This document shows, piece after piece, positions 48,969 through 57,771 of a DNA stretch of 64,000 nt. The notes beneath the pieces were generated by a model. The model saw nothing but the letters and a program-made list of their open reading frames with translations. It was not told the DNA's origin and made no database searches. The DNA comes from UBA4665 sp036388555 (GTDB lineage: Bacteria; Patescibacteriota; Saccharimonadia; Saccharimonadales; UBA4665), in NCBI GenBank assembly GCA_036388555.1, contig DASVRP010000009.1, positions 1 through 64,000 on the forward strand. The letters are read 5' to 3'. Every line of letters begins with the position of its first letter. Positions within the stretch are counted from its first letter, which is position 1. Both the position numbers and the translations under genes were made by a program.

Positions 48969-49988
48969 TTAGCGCGAGTTGTGTTCCCCGCGCTTCAGCA
49001 GCCAGTAGCCGACTCCGGCGATGCCGCCGATGATGGCCAGGCCGATACCGAGTCCAGCATTGAGGTGGTCGGCCCGCAGCCGGGCATCGCGCCAGCCGCC
49101 GCGCATACCGCTGTTGGCTTCGAGCGGCTGGTAGAGGTTGCCGGTGCTTGGCGGCATGGCTGATTCGTCTTCCAGCAGATTACTGCTCGTGTAGCGGCTG
49201 ACCTGCTTTTCGTACATCTTCGGCATATGTGTGTTCTGCATCGCCATCAGCTTACCGGCCGGGCCGACGATGATCTCGCGTTTCGGCTTGGCGGCTAAGG
49301 CGACGATGTGCTTGGCGACATACTCGGGGTCGTAGACCGGTTCGAGGGCACGGATCTTCTGGCCGGTATAGTTGCCACCGTTCTGGAAGAGGTTGGTGTC
49401 GATAGAGGCCGGCATGACGTCGCAGACATAGATCTTTTCTTCCAGTCCGTCCAACCTGAGTTCCATGCGCAGCGATTCGTCGAGCGCCCGGACCGCCGCC
49501 TTGCTGGCGCTGTAGATGCCGACATACGGTTGTGGCGCGGCGGCATTGACGGAGCTGACATTTATCAGTGTTCCATACCCCTGGCCGCGGAAAAGCGTCA
49601 GGGCGGTGTGGCTGCCGTTGACGTAGCCGAAGAAGTTGACATCCATCAGTCGGCGCATGTCACCGATGGGCGTGTCCTGGAATTTGCCGGCCAGGTAGAC
49701 GGCAGCGTTGTTGACCCAGATATCGACCCGGCCGAATGTCTGGACGGCGATCTGGCCCAGCTGATGCATCGCCTGGTCGTCACTGGTATCCAGAGCGACA
49801 GGCAGGGCGCCGACGGCCTTGCTCTGTCCGGCCGCCTTACACTCGGCGGCTATCGATTCAAGCTCCTTGACGCGACGGGCCGCTAAAACGACGTTGTAAC
49901 CCTTTTCGGCGAATGCCAGGGCGGTCGCCATGCCGATACCGCTGCTGGCGCCGGTAATTACTGCAACTTTGTTCTTGAGTTCATCCAT
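48969..49988 (-). CDS. Short-chain dehydrogenase with C-terminal membrane anchor
   Basis: A 339-residue SDR: NAD(P) motif TGASSGIG at about 13-20, NNAA, and catalytic YSASK. After the SDR domain (about 250 residues) comes a polar stretch and one membrane span near the end (GLGIGLAIIGGIAGVGYWLL), so the enzyme is tethered. Substrate unknown; likely a lipid or quinone-like alcohol given the anchor. The start at 49988 follows AAAGGG. Convergent with the HAD gene. Confidence 0.85.
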   Translation of the reverse strand: MDELKNKVAVITGASSGIGMATALAFAEKGYNVVLAARRVKELESIAAECKAAGQSKAVGALPVALDTSDDQAMHQLGQIAVQTFGRVDIWVNNAAVYLAGKFQDTPIGDMRRLMDVNFFGYVNGSHTALTLFRGQGYGTLINVSSVNAAAPQPYVGIYSASKAAVRALDESLRMELRLDGLEEKIYVCDVMPASIDTNLFQNGGNYTGQKIRALEPVYDPEYVAKHIVALAAKPKREIIVGPAGKLMAMQNTHMPKMYEKQVSRYTSSNLLEDESAMPPSTGNLYQPLEANSGMRGGWRDARLRADHLNAGLGIGLAIIGGIAGVGYWLLKRGEHNSR

Positions 49989-50084
49989 CTCAGTCCCTTT
50001 CGTATTACGTGTCTCATCGTCAGCGTAGCGCGCCAACGGTATCCATGGCAGTCCAATATCTTACGGTAATGGTATAGTAGTCAT

Positions 50085-50471
50085 ATGGAAGATACGGCAT
50101 CAGAACGGCGGATGGCTGAGAATGAAGTCTACTTCAGACAGCACAACGAGCGCATCCAGCGTGAATTTTTCAAGCTGAAACAGATTGCCGACGCCGCCAA
50201 TCAGGGTCATCTGGTCAAGGTAGATGATACGCCGTTGCACTTCATGTGCGAATGTTCCGATGAGAACTGTCAGGCGCGTATAAAACTGACCCCGAGTGAG
50301 TACGAGAATATCCATCAGAAAAGGAATCAGTTCATACTGATCGCCGGTCACGATTCGCCGATTATTGAACGGGTCGTCGATGAGTTCGATGGTTATATCA
50401 TCGTCCAGAAACGCAATCTACCGCCGGAATCGGTCTCACACGCGAATCGTACTGATGTTCATAATACATAG
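50085..50471 (+). CDS. Cys-motif protein, first of a tandem pair
   Basis: A 128-residue protein with an N-terminal helix (ERRMAENEVYFRQHNERIQ), then LHFMCECSDENCQARI and a C-terminal domain with AGHDSPIIERVV. The CECSDENC motif, shared exactly with the next gene, could bind zinc or form a redox site. TATAGT lies six bases before the ATG. Function unknown. Confidence 0.65.
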   Translation: MEDTASERRMAENEVYFRQHNERIQREFFKLKQIADAANQGHLVKVDDTPLHFMCECSDENCQARIKLTPSEYENIHQKRNQFILIAGHDSPIIERVVDEFDGYIIVQKRNLPPESVSHANRTDVHNT

Positions 50472-50487
50472 TACTCCCTAAGGAGTA
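50471..50487. terminator. Small hairpin between the tandem Cys-motif genes
   Basis: TACTCC and GGAGTA pair around a four-base loop just after the first gene. The T run after it is poor, so termination is uncertain. Confidence 0.35.
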
Positions 50488-50568
50488 TGGCTGCTTTTGG
50501 TGAGATATTTCATAGCCAATCGGGCGTTAGGTGCTTCACAGGCGCTATATATTTGATACTATGAACGT

Positions 50569-50955
50569 ATGAGCGAGGAAGCGTCCAAACGGCGCATGGT
50601 AGAGAATGAGGCTGTGTTCCGCGAGTACAACGAGCGGGTCCGTAAAAGCTATGATGATGCCATGAAGCTGGCCCGCGAAACCGGCCAGGAATACCTGTTG
50701 CGTGACGATGATACTGCACTACACTTCTACTGCGAATGCTCCGACGAGAACTGCCGCAAACGAATCCAGATGGCGCCGAGCCTCTACAAGAAGATCCATG
50801 TCAACCGCCGGCACTTCGTATTGCTCTGCGGCCACGAGACCGAACTGATAGAACGTATCATCAGGACCGAAGATGATTACTGCGTCGTTGAAAAGTATCA
50901 CAAACCTCCGGAAAAGGCCCGCAGCCTAAGCCCGACCGGGGTTAATAATTCATAA
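50569..50955 (+). CDS. Cys-motif protein, second of a tandem pair
   Basis: A 128-residue paralogue of the preceding gene, same length: SKRRMVENEAVFREYNERV, LHFYCECSDENCRKRI and CGHETELIERII. It has its own promoter-like TACTAT six bases before the ATG and TTCACA 16 bases further up. It is followed by a HIT-type gene with 17 bases between. Confidence 0.65.
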   Translation: MSEEASKRRMVENEAVFREYNERVRKSYDDAMKLARETGQEYLLRDDDTALHFYCECSDENCRKRIQMAPSLYKKIHVNRRHFVLLCGHETELIERIIRTEDDYCVVEKYHKPPEKARSLSPTGVNNS

Positions 50956-50972
50956 CTAACGGAGGCGGTGGG

Positions 50973-51386
50973 GTGCAGCGGTATCGTAAATCAGTCAGAA
51001 ATTACGTCAAACATGGCGGCAGGCCGGTCTGTGTCTTCTGTGAACGGGAGTCGAACGAAGTTCTGGAGGAAACACAGTCCTGTTACGTGATGCGCAGCAA
51101 TTTCGCCTATGACCTGTGGGAATTCCGCGACGTATTGGAGCATCTGCTGATCGCACCGAAGCGTCATGTCGAAAGCCTGCTTGAGCTGACTCCAGAGGAA
51201 CGGGCCGACATCATGGAAATCGCCGCCCGCTATGAAGCGGACCATTATGATATATACGCCCGGGGTGTCGCCAGTATCACCCGCACGGTGCCGAAGCATC
51301 AGCACACCCATCTCATCAAATCCGCCGACAAACCCTCCAAATTGGCGGTCTACGTGACGAAGCCCCACTTCCTGTTCAAAGTGTGA
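50973..51386 (+). CDS. HIT-family protein
   Basis: A 137-residue protein with a CVFCERE zinc-type start, a central LEHLLIAPKRHVESLLELT and the histidine triad PKHQHTHLIK. HIT proteins hydrolyse or transfer nucleotidyl groups from compounds such as diadenosine polyphosphates. Starts with GTG, supported by GGAGG eight bases upstream. The nearby Cys-motif pair may be functionally linked. Confidence 0.8.
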   Translation: MQRYRKSVRNYVKHGGRPVCVFCERESNEVLEETQSCYVMRSNFAYDLWEFRDVLEHLLIAPKRHVESLLELTPEERADIMEIAARYEADHYDIYARGVASITRTVPKHQHTHLIKSADKPSKLAVYVTKPHFLFKV

Positions 51387-51413
51387 ACAAGCGGAATGGT
51401 ATACTAGAAATAC

Positions 51414-52502
51414 ATGAAAAAGCCCACCACGAAACCGAACCTATTACAGAAACTTCGTAAGAACCTTTGGGTGTTGATCCCGGTCGTGTTCGTCCTGGGG
51501 GCGGCCGTGGCGGCCTTCACCATCCTGGACCGCGATACGGCCGGCGCATCCGGCAAGCCGGTAGTCTGTAAGGATAGTACGGCGGCTGAATTCAGCTGTT
51601 GGCAGTCCCGTTATAATACGATGGTCGCCGGTGAAGGCCCGAAAGCCGCCTTCGTCGATTTCAAGGCCAATTTTGATACCAACCCCTACGTCAAATCGAA
51701 CTGCCATCAGATCGGCCACGTCATCGGGCGGGCAGCGGCCAAGCGCTACGTGAGCCTGGCAGAGACCTACAAATATGGCGACCAGTTCTGCTGGTCAGGC
51801 TACTATCACGGCGCCGTCGAGACCGTTGCTGACCGCATCGGCCCGGATAAGATCATCTCCCAGCTCAATGATATCTGCAGCGACTTCCTGGACTCGAAGC
51901 CATACAGCTTCGACCATTACAACTGTGTACACGGCATGGGTCACGGCCTGATGGCGATACAGGATGATGAGCTGTTCACATCACTCAAGACCTGTGACGG
52001 CTATAAGGATTCATGGCAGGCATCCTCCTGCTATAGTGGCGTCTTCATGGAGAATGTCATGAATGAGATCAACCCCGGCAAGAAGAGCAGCTACCTCAAG
52101 CAGGACGACCCGCTATACCCATGCACCGCCGTCGAGTCGAAATATATGGAACAATGTTATATGATGCAGACCTCGCACGCCCTGACAGTAGTGAGTTACG
52201 ATTATGACAAGGTGTTCGAGGTCTGTTCCAAAGTGCAATCGCCGTATGATACGACCTGTTTCCAGAGCCTTGGCCGCGACGTTTCAGGACAATCCGGCAG
52301 CGAACAGTCCCGGACCATCGAACTGTGTATGAAGGGACCGTCGGCCGCCGCCAAGGAGAACTGCTTCATCGGCGCCGTCAAAGATTTCATATCGTACTTC
52401 CATGATGACAAGCAAGGCCTGGCGATGTGCGATGCGATTACTGACGCGACCCTGTCTGCATCCTGCACTGCAACCGGAAAGAATTACTACACGACGTTCT
52501 AG
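51414..52502 (+). CDS. Exported Cys/His-rich membrane-anchored protein
   Basis: A 362-residue protein with one N-terminal membrane segment (about 19-39) and an exported domain with about 20 Cys and recurring His motifs: NCHQIGHVIG, CWSGYYHGAVE, NCVHGMGHGLM, CYSGVFMEN. The repeated Cys-x-x-G-x-x-x-H-like spacing suggests several metal sites or disulfide-braced repeats, not c-type heme (no CxxCH). TATACT lies eight bases before the ATG. The next gene, three bases on, is cytochrome-b5-like, hinting at a redox partner. Unrecognised family. Confidence 0.65.
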   Translation: MKKPTTKPNLLQKLRKNLWVLIPVVFVLGAAVAAFTILDRDTAGASGKPVVCKDSTAAEFSCWQSRYNTMVAGEGPKAAFVDFKANFDTNPYVKSNCHQIGHVIGRAAAKRYVSLAETYKYGDQFCWSGYYHGAVETVADRIGPDKIISQLNDICSDFLDSKPYSFDHYNCVHGMGHGLMAIQDDELFTSLKTCDGYKDSWQASSCYSGVFMENVMNEINPGKKSSYLKQDDPLYPCTAVESKYMEQCYMMQTSHALTVVSYDYDKVFEVCSKVQSPYDTTCFQSLGRDVSGQSGSEQSRTIELCMKGPSAAAKENCFIGAVKDFISYFHDDKQGLAMCDAITDATLSASCTATGKNYYTTF

Positions 52503-52505
52503 CCT

Positions 52506-52904
52506 ATGACTAAAGCTCAGAAACTCACCATCATCGGCAGCGCAGTGCTCTGCGTGCTGCTGATCGGCGGTGCACTGCTGCTCAGCCAGCGCAAGGCCGC
52601 GCCGGAGCGGGCCTATGTTCCTCCAGCGCCGCCGCGCGATGTCAGCCGTGAAGAGCTAACCAAGTCAGATGGCCGGGATGGCCGGGCCTGCTTCGTGGCC
52701 GTAGATGGGACGGTATACAAGATCCAGGACTTCTCGCTGTGGCAACGCGGTGAACACAAACCTTCCAACGGTCTGGCCTACTGCGGGGCAGACCTGACCA
52801 AGGTTATCGAAGAGTCACCGCACGGGCGTAAGATACTGCAGCAATTGATCAAGGTCGGTCCGCTGAAGGCGCCAGCCGCTGCCAATGAAAAATCCGGGAC
52901 GTAG
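52506..52904 (+). CDS. Membrane-anchored cytochrome-b5-like (heme/steroid-binding) protein
   Basis: A 132-residue protein with a membrane anchor at about 8-27 and one domain: ACFVAVDGTVYKIQDFSLW, RGEHKPSNGLAYCGADLT and SPHGRKILQQL follow the cytochrome-b5/steroid-binding pattern, with candidate axial His in GEHKP and SPHG. Heme binding is likely but not shown. Translationally close to the Cys/His-rich exported protein. Confidence 0.72.
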   Translation: MTKAQKLTIIGSAVLCVLLIGGALLLSQRKAAPERAYVPPAPPRDVSREELTKSDGRDGRACFVAVDGTVYKIQDFSLWQRGEHKPSNGLAYCGADLTKVIEESPHGRKILQQLIKVGPLKAPAAANEKSGT

Positions 52905-52923
52905 CTGCGCTTATCGGGTGGTA

Positions 52924-53895
52924 CTACTTCTTGTAGGCGGCTAGGACAGCGTCGGCGATGGCGCGCTGTCCGGAAGCGGTCGGGTGGAATGGAGCGGCGT
53001 CTGCCAGGCCCTGGATCCATGGGGAGCTGCTGCAGATGTCATGGCCGGTGAAATGAACCGGGGCGAACTTGACGAATGGGTAGTCGCTGGCAGCAAGCCG
53101 GATAGTGTGGTTAAGCTCAGCCGTGGTGCGGGTGATCCACTGGATCTCGGCAGCTGTGACCTTGTTCGTCAGGCCCTCACAGGCGGGTGAGACAGGATTG
53201 TAATAGCCGGTGACGATGACGGTCGGTGGATTACCGTTACTGCGGTAGTTGATTGACTGAAAGGCATAATTCAGCTTGGTCCAGAGGATGCCGCGCAGGC
53301 CATAGACTGCTTTGTCGGTGCTGTCTGTCGCGCAGTTGGAGACGTAGCAGGCATTCAGGAAATCGGCCCAGCGGATGTCGTTGGCTCCGGCAGTGATGGT
53401 GATCAGGGTCGGCGTACCGGCGGCATAGGCGGCGGTCAGCTGGGCTGGGATGTTCGGGCCGTTGATGGATTGTTTAGTTACGAGGTCACCGGCGGTCGCG
53501 CTGCTGCATGCAACATGCACGAGGGGCAGCTTGGTCTGGCTGGAGACGCGCTTGGCATAGGCCTGACTGGAACGCCCGCAGAGCGTGTCATTGCCCTTCG
53601 GGTTCGCTTTAGCGTCCAAGCCGATACCGGCGGCGACGGAATCGCCGAGAGCGGCGTAGATCTTGCGGTCGGATGTAGCTTTGGCTGCCGGCTTGACCGT
53701 CGTCTCAGCCGGGGCTGTCGTCGTAGCCGAGGTGCCTGCGGATTCTTCGCTGCGTGAGCCGATGTTGAGATTTATACCGTCCCACAGACCGGACCAGATG
53801 GAATTGTCAGAGCTGGCGGCATGTGCCGGGCTGTAGGCGACAACGCCTCCGAGCAGCGTTGCGATAGCGGTGAGCGAAAGAAATATCCGTTTCAT
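52924..53895 (-). CDS. Secreted SGNH-hydrolase/lipase
   Basis: A 323-residue exported esterase: signal peptide 1-26 (cleavage after AHA), a Ser/Thr/Ala linker, then SGNH blocks: ALGDSVAAG (nucleophile Ser), TAGANDI (Asn) and the C-terminal DAAPFHPTASGQ (Asp-His). It resembles actinobacterial GDSL lipases. Substrates may be lipids or acylated sugars. AGGAG precedes the ATG. Convergent with the cytochrome-b5-like gene. Confidence 0.87.
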   Translation of the reverse strand: MKRIFLSLTAIATLLGGVVAYSPAHAASSDNSIWSGLWDGINLNIGSRSEESAGTSATTTAPAETTVKPAAKATSDRKIYAALGDSVAAGIGLDAKANPKGNDTLCGRSSQAYAKRVSSQTKLPLVHVACSSATAGDLVTKQSINGPNIPAQLTAAYAAGTPTLITITAGANDIRWADFLNACYVSNCATDSTDKAVYGLRGILWTKLNYAFQSINYRSNGNPPTVIVTGYYNPVSPACEGLTNKVTAAEIQWITRTTAELNHTIRLAASDYPFVKFAPVHFTGHDICSSSPWIQGLADAAPFHPTASGQRAIADAVLAAYKK

Positions 53896-54001
53896 GTTGT
53901 CTCCTTTGTTTAGATTATTAGCCTATTACTGATGCAGTATGCCTGATTATTGTTATTATACCATAAAATAATTAACTTGAGCAGTGGGTTACTATATAAC
54001 T

Positions 54002-54190
54002 ATGGCTTTAGAGATTTACGAAGATGAGACGGCTGAGCTGCCCTGCAAGGACAAGCTGGCTTTCGACACACAGCGCGAGGCGGCGTCGTCGGCCAATGTT
54101 GTGCAGTATCGCTACGGCAATGCGATGCACGTCTACCGCTGCCGCTTCTGCCAGCTGTGGCATCTGTCGAGCGGGCAGGGGGCTGACTGA
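54002..54190 (+). CDS. Small zinc-ribbon-like protein
   Basis: A 62-residue protein ending with VYRCRFCQLWHLSSGQG. CxxCxxWH could bind a metal together with the Cys of LPCKDK near residue 15. TACTAT lies six bases before the ATG. Its stop overlaps the start of the GH5 gene by one base. Confidence 0.6.
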   Translation: MALEIYEDETAELPCKDKLAFDTQREAASSANVVQYRYGNAMHVYRCRFCQLWHLSSGQGAD

Positions 54191-55263
54191 TGTCCTGGCT
54201 CGATCTGCTGTGGTGGAATAAGCCCAAGGACATGAAGTCGCCGGCTGAACCGCTACGCGGTGTGAATCTCGGTGGCTGGCTGGTGTTAGAGAAATGGATC
54301 ACGCCAAGCCTCTTCAAGGGGCTGTCGGCAGTGGATGAATATACGCTGTGCAGCACGGGCGGGCCGGCAATACAGAGCGGGCTGCGGGCGCACCGCGACA
54401 GTTTCGTGACGCTGCGTGATTTCGAACTGCTCAAGCAGCATGGTATCGATGCCGTCAGGCTGCCGGTCGGATATTGGACTTTTGGAGATGAGCCGCCCTA
54501 CTCATCGACCATCAGCTATGTCGACAAAGCCTTCGAGTGGGCGCGGCAGACCGGCATCGTCATATTGCTGGACCTCCACGCCGCGCCCGGCTCTCAGAAC
54601 GGCTGGGACCACAGTGGGCGGGCAGGGGCCTGTACCTGGGCCGATGACGAGCAGAACGTCGTCAGGACACTGGCCGTCGTCGCTAAGCTGGTCAAGCGCT
54701 ATGGGCAGCATCCGTCACTGCTCGGTATCGAGCTGCTGAACGAGCCCAAATGGACATTGCCGCGCAAGAAGCTGCTGCGCTATTACGAGACGGCCTACCG
54801 GATCGTCCGGAAAGAATGCCCGCCGGAATGCTGGATCGTCTTCCACGACAGTTTCCGTCCCCGCCGCTGGAAGCACAAACTGCCGAAGGCGACGTTTCCT
54901 AATGCCTACATCGATACGCATCAATACCAGACGTTCAACGCCCGCGACAAGCGTCTCGACATGGCCGGTCACATGCGCAAGACATTCGGTAAGGTACGGC
55001 GTGACCTGGCGCGGATGAACCGCAGTCATCCGGTCGTCGTCGGGGAGTGGAGCGTGACACTCGACCCGCAATCATTGCAGGGCTTGAACAGGTCACAGCG
55101 AGATGCGGCTAGCCGGGCTTATGGCGCCGCGCAGCTCATCGCATACGGATCCTGTGCCGCGTGGTTCTACTGGACGTACCGGACGGAGGACGGCGGTGTC
55201 TGGAGCTTCCGCGACTGTGTCGACCGGGGCTGGCTGCCGAACTTCGCCGATCTGCAAAGCTAG
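54190..55263 (+). CDS. GH5 (exo-beta-1,3-glucanase-like) glycosidase
   Basis: A 357-residue retaining glycosidase. LRGVNLGGWLVLEKWITPSL, LLDLHAAPGSQNGWDHSG, acid/base E185 in LLNEP and nucleophile E286 in VVGEWS follow the GH5 subfamily that includes yeast exo-1,3-beta-glucanase. There is no signal peptide, so it would act in the cytoplasm on imported beta-glucan oligosaccharides, complementing the secreted GH16 enzyme at 24703. The ATG overlaps the upstream stop (TGATG). Confidence 0.85.
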   Translation: MSWLDLLWWNKPKDMKSPAEPLRGVNLGGWLVLEKWITPSLFKGLSAVDEYTLCSTGGPAIQSGLRAHRDSFVTLRDFELLKQHGIDAVRLPVGYWTFGDEPPYSSTISYVDKAFEWARQTGIVILLDLHAAPGSQNGWDHSGRAGACTWADDEQNVVRTLAVVAKLVKRYGQHPSLLGIELLNEPKWTLPRKKLLRYYETAYRIVRKECPPECWIVFHDSFRPRRWKHKLPKATFPNAYIDTHQYQTFNARDKRLDMAGHMRKTFGKVRRDLARMNRSHPVVVGEWSVTLDPQSLQGLNRSQRDAASRAYGAAQLIAYGSCAAWFYWTYRTEDGGVWSFRDCVDRGWLPNFADLQS

Positions 55264-55274
55264 ACGGATACAAA

Positions 55275-55301
55275 AAAGACCGGGCGGAGTGCCCGGTCTT
55301 T
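55275..55301. terminator. Bidirectional terminator
   Basis: A perfect 11-bp hairpin, AAAGACCGGGC and GCCCGGTCTTT, loop GGAGT, with A and T runs on both sides. It serves the GH5 gene and, from the other side, the DUF4383 gene. Confidence 0.85.
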
Positions 55302-55327
55302 CTCCGACTGACGGTTAGGTGCTGGAC

Positions 55328-55702
55328 CTAAGCGTGAGCGCGGTCTGCACCTTTGCCGAAGCCGAGGTACAGGAAAGCTGCAGACAGGATGAGGTGCAGG
55401 AAGTTGTCAGCGGTGTTCACGTGGAACAGGCCGAGTACCTGACCGCCATCACCGGCCAGGAAACCGAGGACGGTGACGAGGCCGTAAACGACGCCCATGA
55501 CCTTGAAGAACAGGCGTGACCAGTCAGCGCGCTGTGATGCGATGACTGCTGCGAGTCCTGAGAGCAGGTGCACGAAGTTGTGCGTGCCGTCTACCAGGAA
55601 CAGGCCGAGAAGTTTGCCGTCAGGCGTGAATGCATCGACGAAGCCGAGAAGCCCGATGAGCAAGAACACGATACCTGTTGCGAGTGCTGCTTTTCTTAAC
55701 AT
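55328..55702 (-). CDS. DUF4383-type four-span membrane protein
   Basis: A 124-residue protein with four membrane helices. GIVFLLIGLLGFVDAF, DGTHNFVHLLSGLAAV and HVNTADNFLHLILSAAFL, with their NxxH repeats, match DUF4383 family proteins, whose function is unknown. Start at 55702 follows AAGGAGG; a longer open frame upstream lacks support. Transcribed divergently from a MarR regulator with a palindrome between them. Confidence 0.82.
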   Translation of the reverse strand: MLRKAALATGIVFLLIGLLGFVDAFTPDGKLLGLFLVDGTHNFVHLLSGLAAVIASQRADWSRLFFKVMGVVYGLVTVLGFLAGDGGQVLGLFHVNTADNFLHLILSAAFLYLGFGKGADRAHA

Positions 55703-55810
55703 TGCTATTTCCTCCTTGAATTTATTGTTCAAGCTTAGCTTGATGGCCTCATTATATGCCATTTTTCGTATCGTTAAGTGATTTAATTAACAGCGCATAT
55801 TTTGTGTATA

Positions 55811-55826
55811 GATATAAGCTTATATC
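55811..55826. promoter_or_regulatory. Candidate MarR operator
   Basis: GATATAAGCTTATATC is a perfect 16-base palindrome in the region shared by the divergent DUF4383 and MarR genes. MarR dimers typically bind such sites beside their own gene. No binding evidence exists. Confidence 0.5.
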
Positions 55827-55894
55827 ACGAGATTACTGTGATCTTTAGAACTATCTCTATGTAAAAGCTAACAATGAGAGAGGGGGCATGACGT

Positions 55895-56341
55895 ATGACA
55901 AAACAACAGACCGCAGAAGTACTTTCATCGTACGGGGGTGCGGCACTTCAGCTTATAGCATTAAAGAAACTCCAGTCGCGTATCAAGACCATACTCGACG
56001 AATATGAACTGAATCTCACCCAATGGCTGATCATCAGCCGGCTCAGCGATATCCGTACGGGGCTGCGCACCACTGATCTGGCCCGTTTCATGCATGTAGA
56101 AGTGCCGCTGATAACGATGATGTCACGGCCGCTGCGTAAACGGGGACTGATCGTCAGCGATGTCAAATCACCCGATAAGCGCGAGAAGCTGCTCAATGTG
56201 ACCGGCAAGGCCAAGGATATTATCGCCGTCATCGAAAAACGCCTGCAGAAGCAGATCGCCAGCATGGCCAAGGACGTCTCGATGCAGGACCTGCAGACTT
56301 ATTTCAAAGTGCTAAATTCGATGGTAGGTAGTCCGGCTTGA
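55895..56341 (+). CDS. MarR-family transcriptional regulator
   Basis: A 148-residue winged-helix protein: dimer helices at both ends, recognition region TTDLARFMHVEVPLITMMSRPL, wing with SDVKSPDKREKLLNVT, where the D-x-R of the wing is typical of MarR. Such regulators respond to small aromatic or oxidising compounds and repress a neighbouring divergent gene, here DUF4383, as well as their own. AGAGGGGG precedes the ATG. Confidence 0.85.
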   Translation: MTKQQTAEVLSSYGGAALQLIALKKLQSRIKTILDEYELNLTQWLIISRLSDIRTGLRTTDLARFMHVEVPLITMMSRPLRKRGLIVSDVKSPDKREKLLNVTGKAKDIIAVIEKRLQKQIASMAKDVSMQDLQTYFKVLNSMVGSPA

Positions 56342-56376
56342 CGGGCCGGGGCTGTCCTATGGTAGGCTAAGTACAT

Positions 56377-57675
56377 ATGTTACGAAGTGCCAAAGACCAA
56401 GCTATGCACATAGCGCACAAAGGGAAGAATTTCCTGACTGCAAGTAAGGATTCTGACATAACGCCGGACGACGTCAAAATCGCCCGTGACTACATCAAGG
56501 CGTACTGGCCGAAGCTGGAGCGCTACCATCCGCAGGACGACGAAAGCCTGCTCGGCGTACCCAAACCGTACCTCGTCCCTTCGTACACCGAGGAAGCCGG
56601 TTTCGATTACAATGAGTTGTATTATTGGGACAGCTTCTTTATGGTGCAGGGCATGATCGACAAGGAGCATAAGGAGCTCGTCATGGGCATCCTTGAGGAT
56701 CTGCTGACGCTGTTCGAGCGCTTCCGTGTCATCCCGAACGCATCACGCATGTATCTGATGGGCCGTTCGCAGCCGCCGTTCCTGACGACCTTCATCTTCG
56801 ATGTCTACCAAGCGTATGATCCCGGCGAGGAGTGGCTTGCCCGAGCTATCGAGATCGCCAAAGAGGAATACGCCATCGTCTGGATGGGTGTGAAGAAGCC
56901 GAATGAGCGCCTGGTCCACAACGGCCTGTCGCGCTACTACGACATCAATTATCTCCACGATCTGGCTGAAGCCGAGAGCGGTTGGGACATGACGCCGCGC
57001 TTCGGCCGCAAGGCGCTCGATTACCTGCCGGTCGACCTGAACGCACTGCTCTATAAATACGAGATGGATTTTGCCCGTGCTGCCCGCATTTACGGCGACA
57101 AGCGCGATGCCATCCGCTGGGAGCAGGCAGCCGATGCCCGCAAACGTTCCATGAACGACCTCATGTGGGACAAGGTCCGCGGCTTATACTACGACTACAA
57201 TTATAAGAAGGAACGCCGCGGCACGGTCAGTTCGCTGGCCAGCTTCTTCCCGATGTGGGCCGGCATGGTCACCGAGGCCCAGGCCAAGCAGATGGTCCGC
57301 GCCCTCAAACGCTTCGAGAACAAGGGCGGCCTGGCCACGACCGACGCATTGCCGATCGGCCAGCAGCTGACACCCGGCGCGCTACCGACGCAGTGGGCCT
57401 ACCCGAACGGCTGGGCGCCGCTTCAGTTCGTCACCGTCAAAGCTCTTGAACGCTATGGCTACCACGCCGACGCCCGCCGCTGCGCCCTGAAGTGGCTCCG
57501 CAACAACCTTGACTGGTTCAACGCCCATGGCGTCTTCCTCGAAAAATATCATGTCGTCACTCCTGAAAAGCCGCCCGTCAAAGGTGTCTACCCGTCGCAG
57601 ACCGGCTTCGGTTGGACCAATGCCGTCTTTGAACGCTTCTGCCAGGACTACGTCGATACGCCGGCCAAGAAATAG
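56377..57675 (+). CDS. Trehalase-like glycosidase (GH37)
   Basis: A 432-residue (alpha/alpha)6 protein with trehalase signatures: LYYWDSFF, PNASRMYLMGRSQPPFL, catalytic Asp204 in ESGWDMTPRF, QWAYPNGWAPLQF and EKYHV with the candidate catalytic Glu. The usual QWDYPNGWAP has Ala for Asp. At this length it lacks the N-terminal extension of TreA and has no signal peptide, so it acts inside the cell. TAGGCT lies eight bases before the ATG. Confidence 0.85.
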   Translation: MLRSAKDQAMHIAHKGKNFLTASKDSDITPDDVKIARDYIKAYWPKLERYHPQDDESLLGVPKPYLVPSYTEEAGFDYNELYYWDSFFMVQGMIDKEHKELVMGILEDLLTLFERFRVIPNASRMYLMGRSQPPFLTTFIFDVYQAYDPGEEWLARAIEIAKEEYAIVWMGVKKPNERLVHNGLSRYYDINYLHDLAEAESGWDMTPRFGRKALDYLPVDLNALLYKYEMDFARAARIYGDKRDAIRWEQAADARKRSMNDLMWDKVRGLYYDYNYKKERRGTVSSLASFFPMWAGMVTEAQAKQMVRALKRFENKGGLATTDALPIGQQLTPGALPTQWAYPNGWAPLQFVTVKALERYGYHADARRCALKWLRNNLDWFNAHGVFLEKYHVVTPEKPPVKGVYPSQTGFGWTNAVFERFCQDYVDTPAKK

Positions 57676-57771
57676 CCCGTAATGCGTTGTGTAATATATT
57701 TAATCTCTCATATCAGTGATGGCGTCTATACTTACAGCTGATCAATAATCACGTAAACAAGGAGACGCATC

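Noticed and set aside
51414..52502. A multiheme cytochrome c
   Set aside because: The Cys and His motifs never form CxxCH; the spacing differs and no heme-lyase genes are visible.
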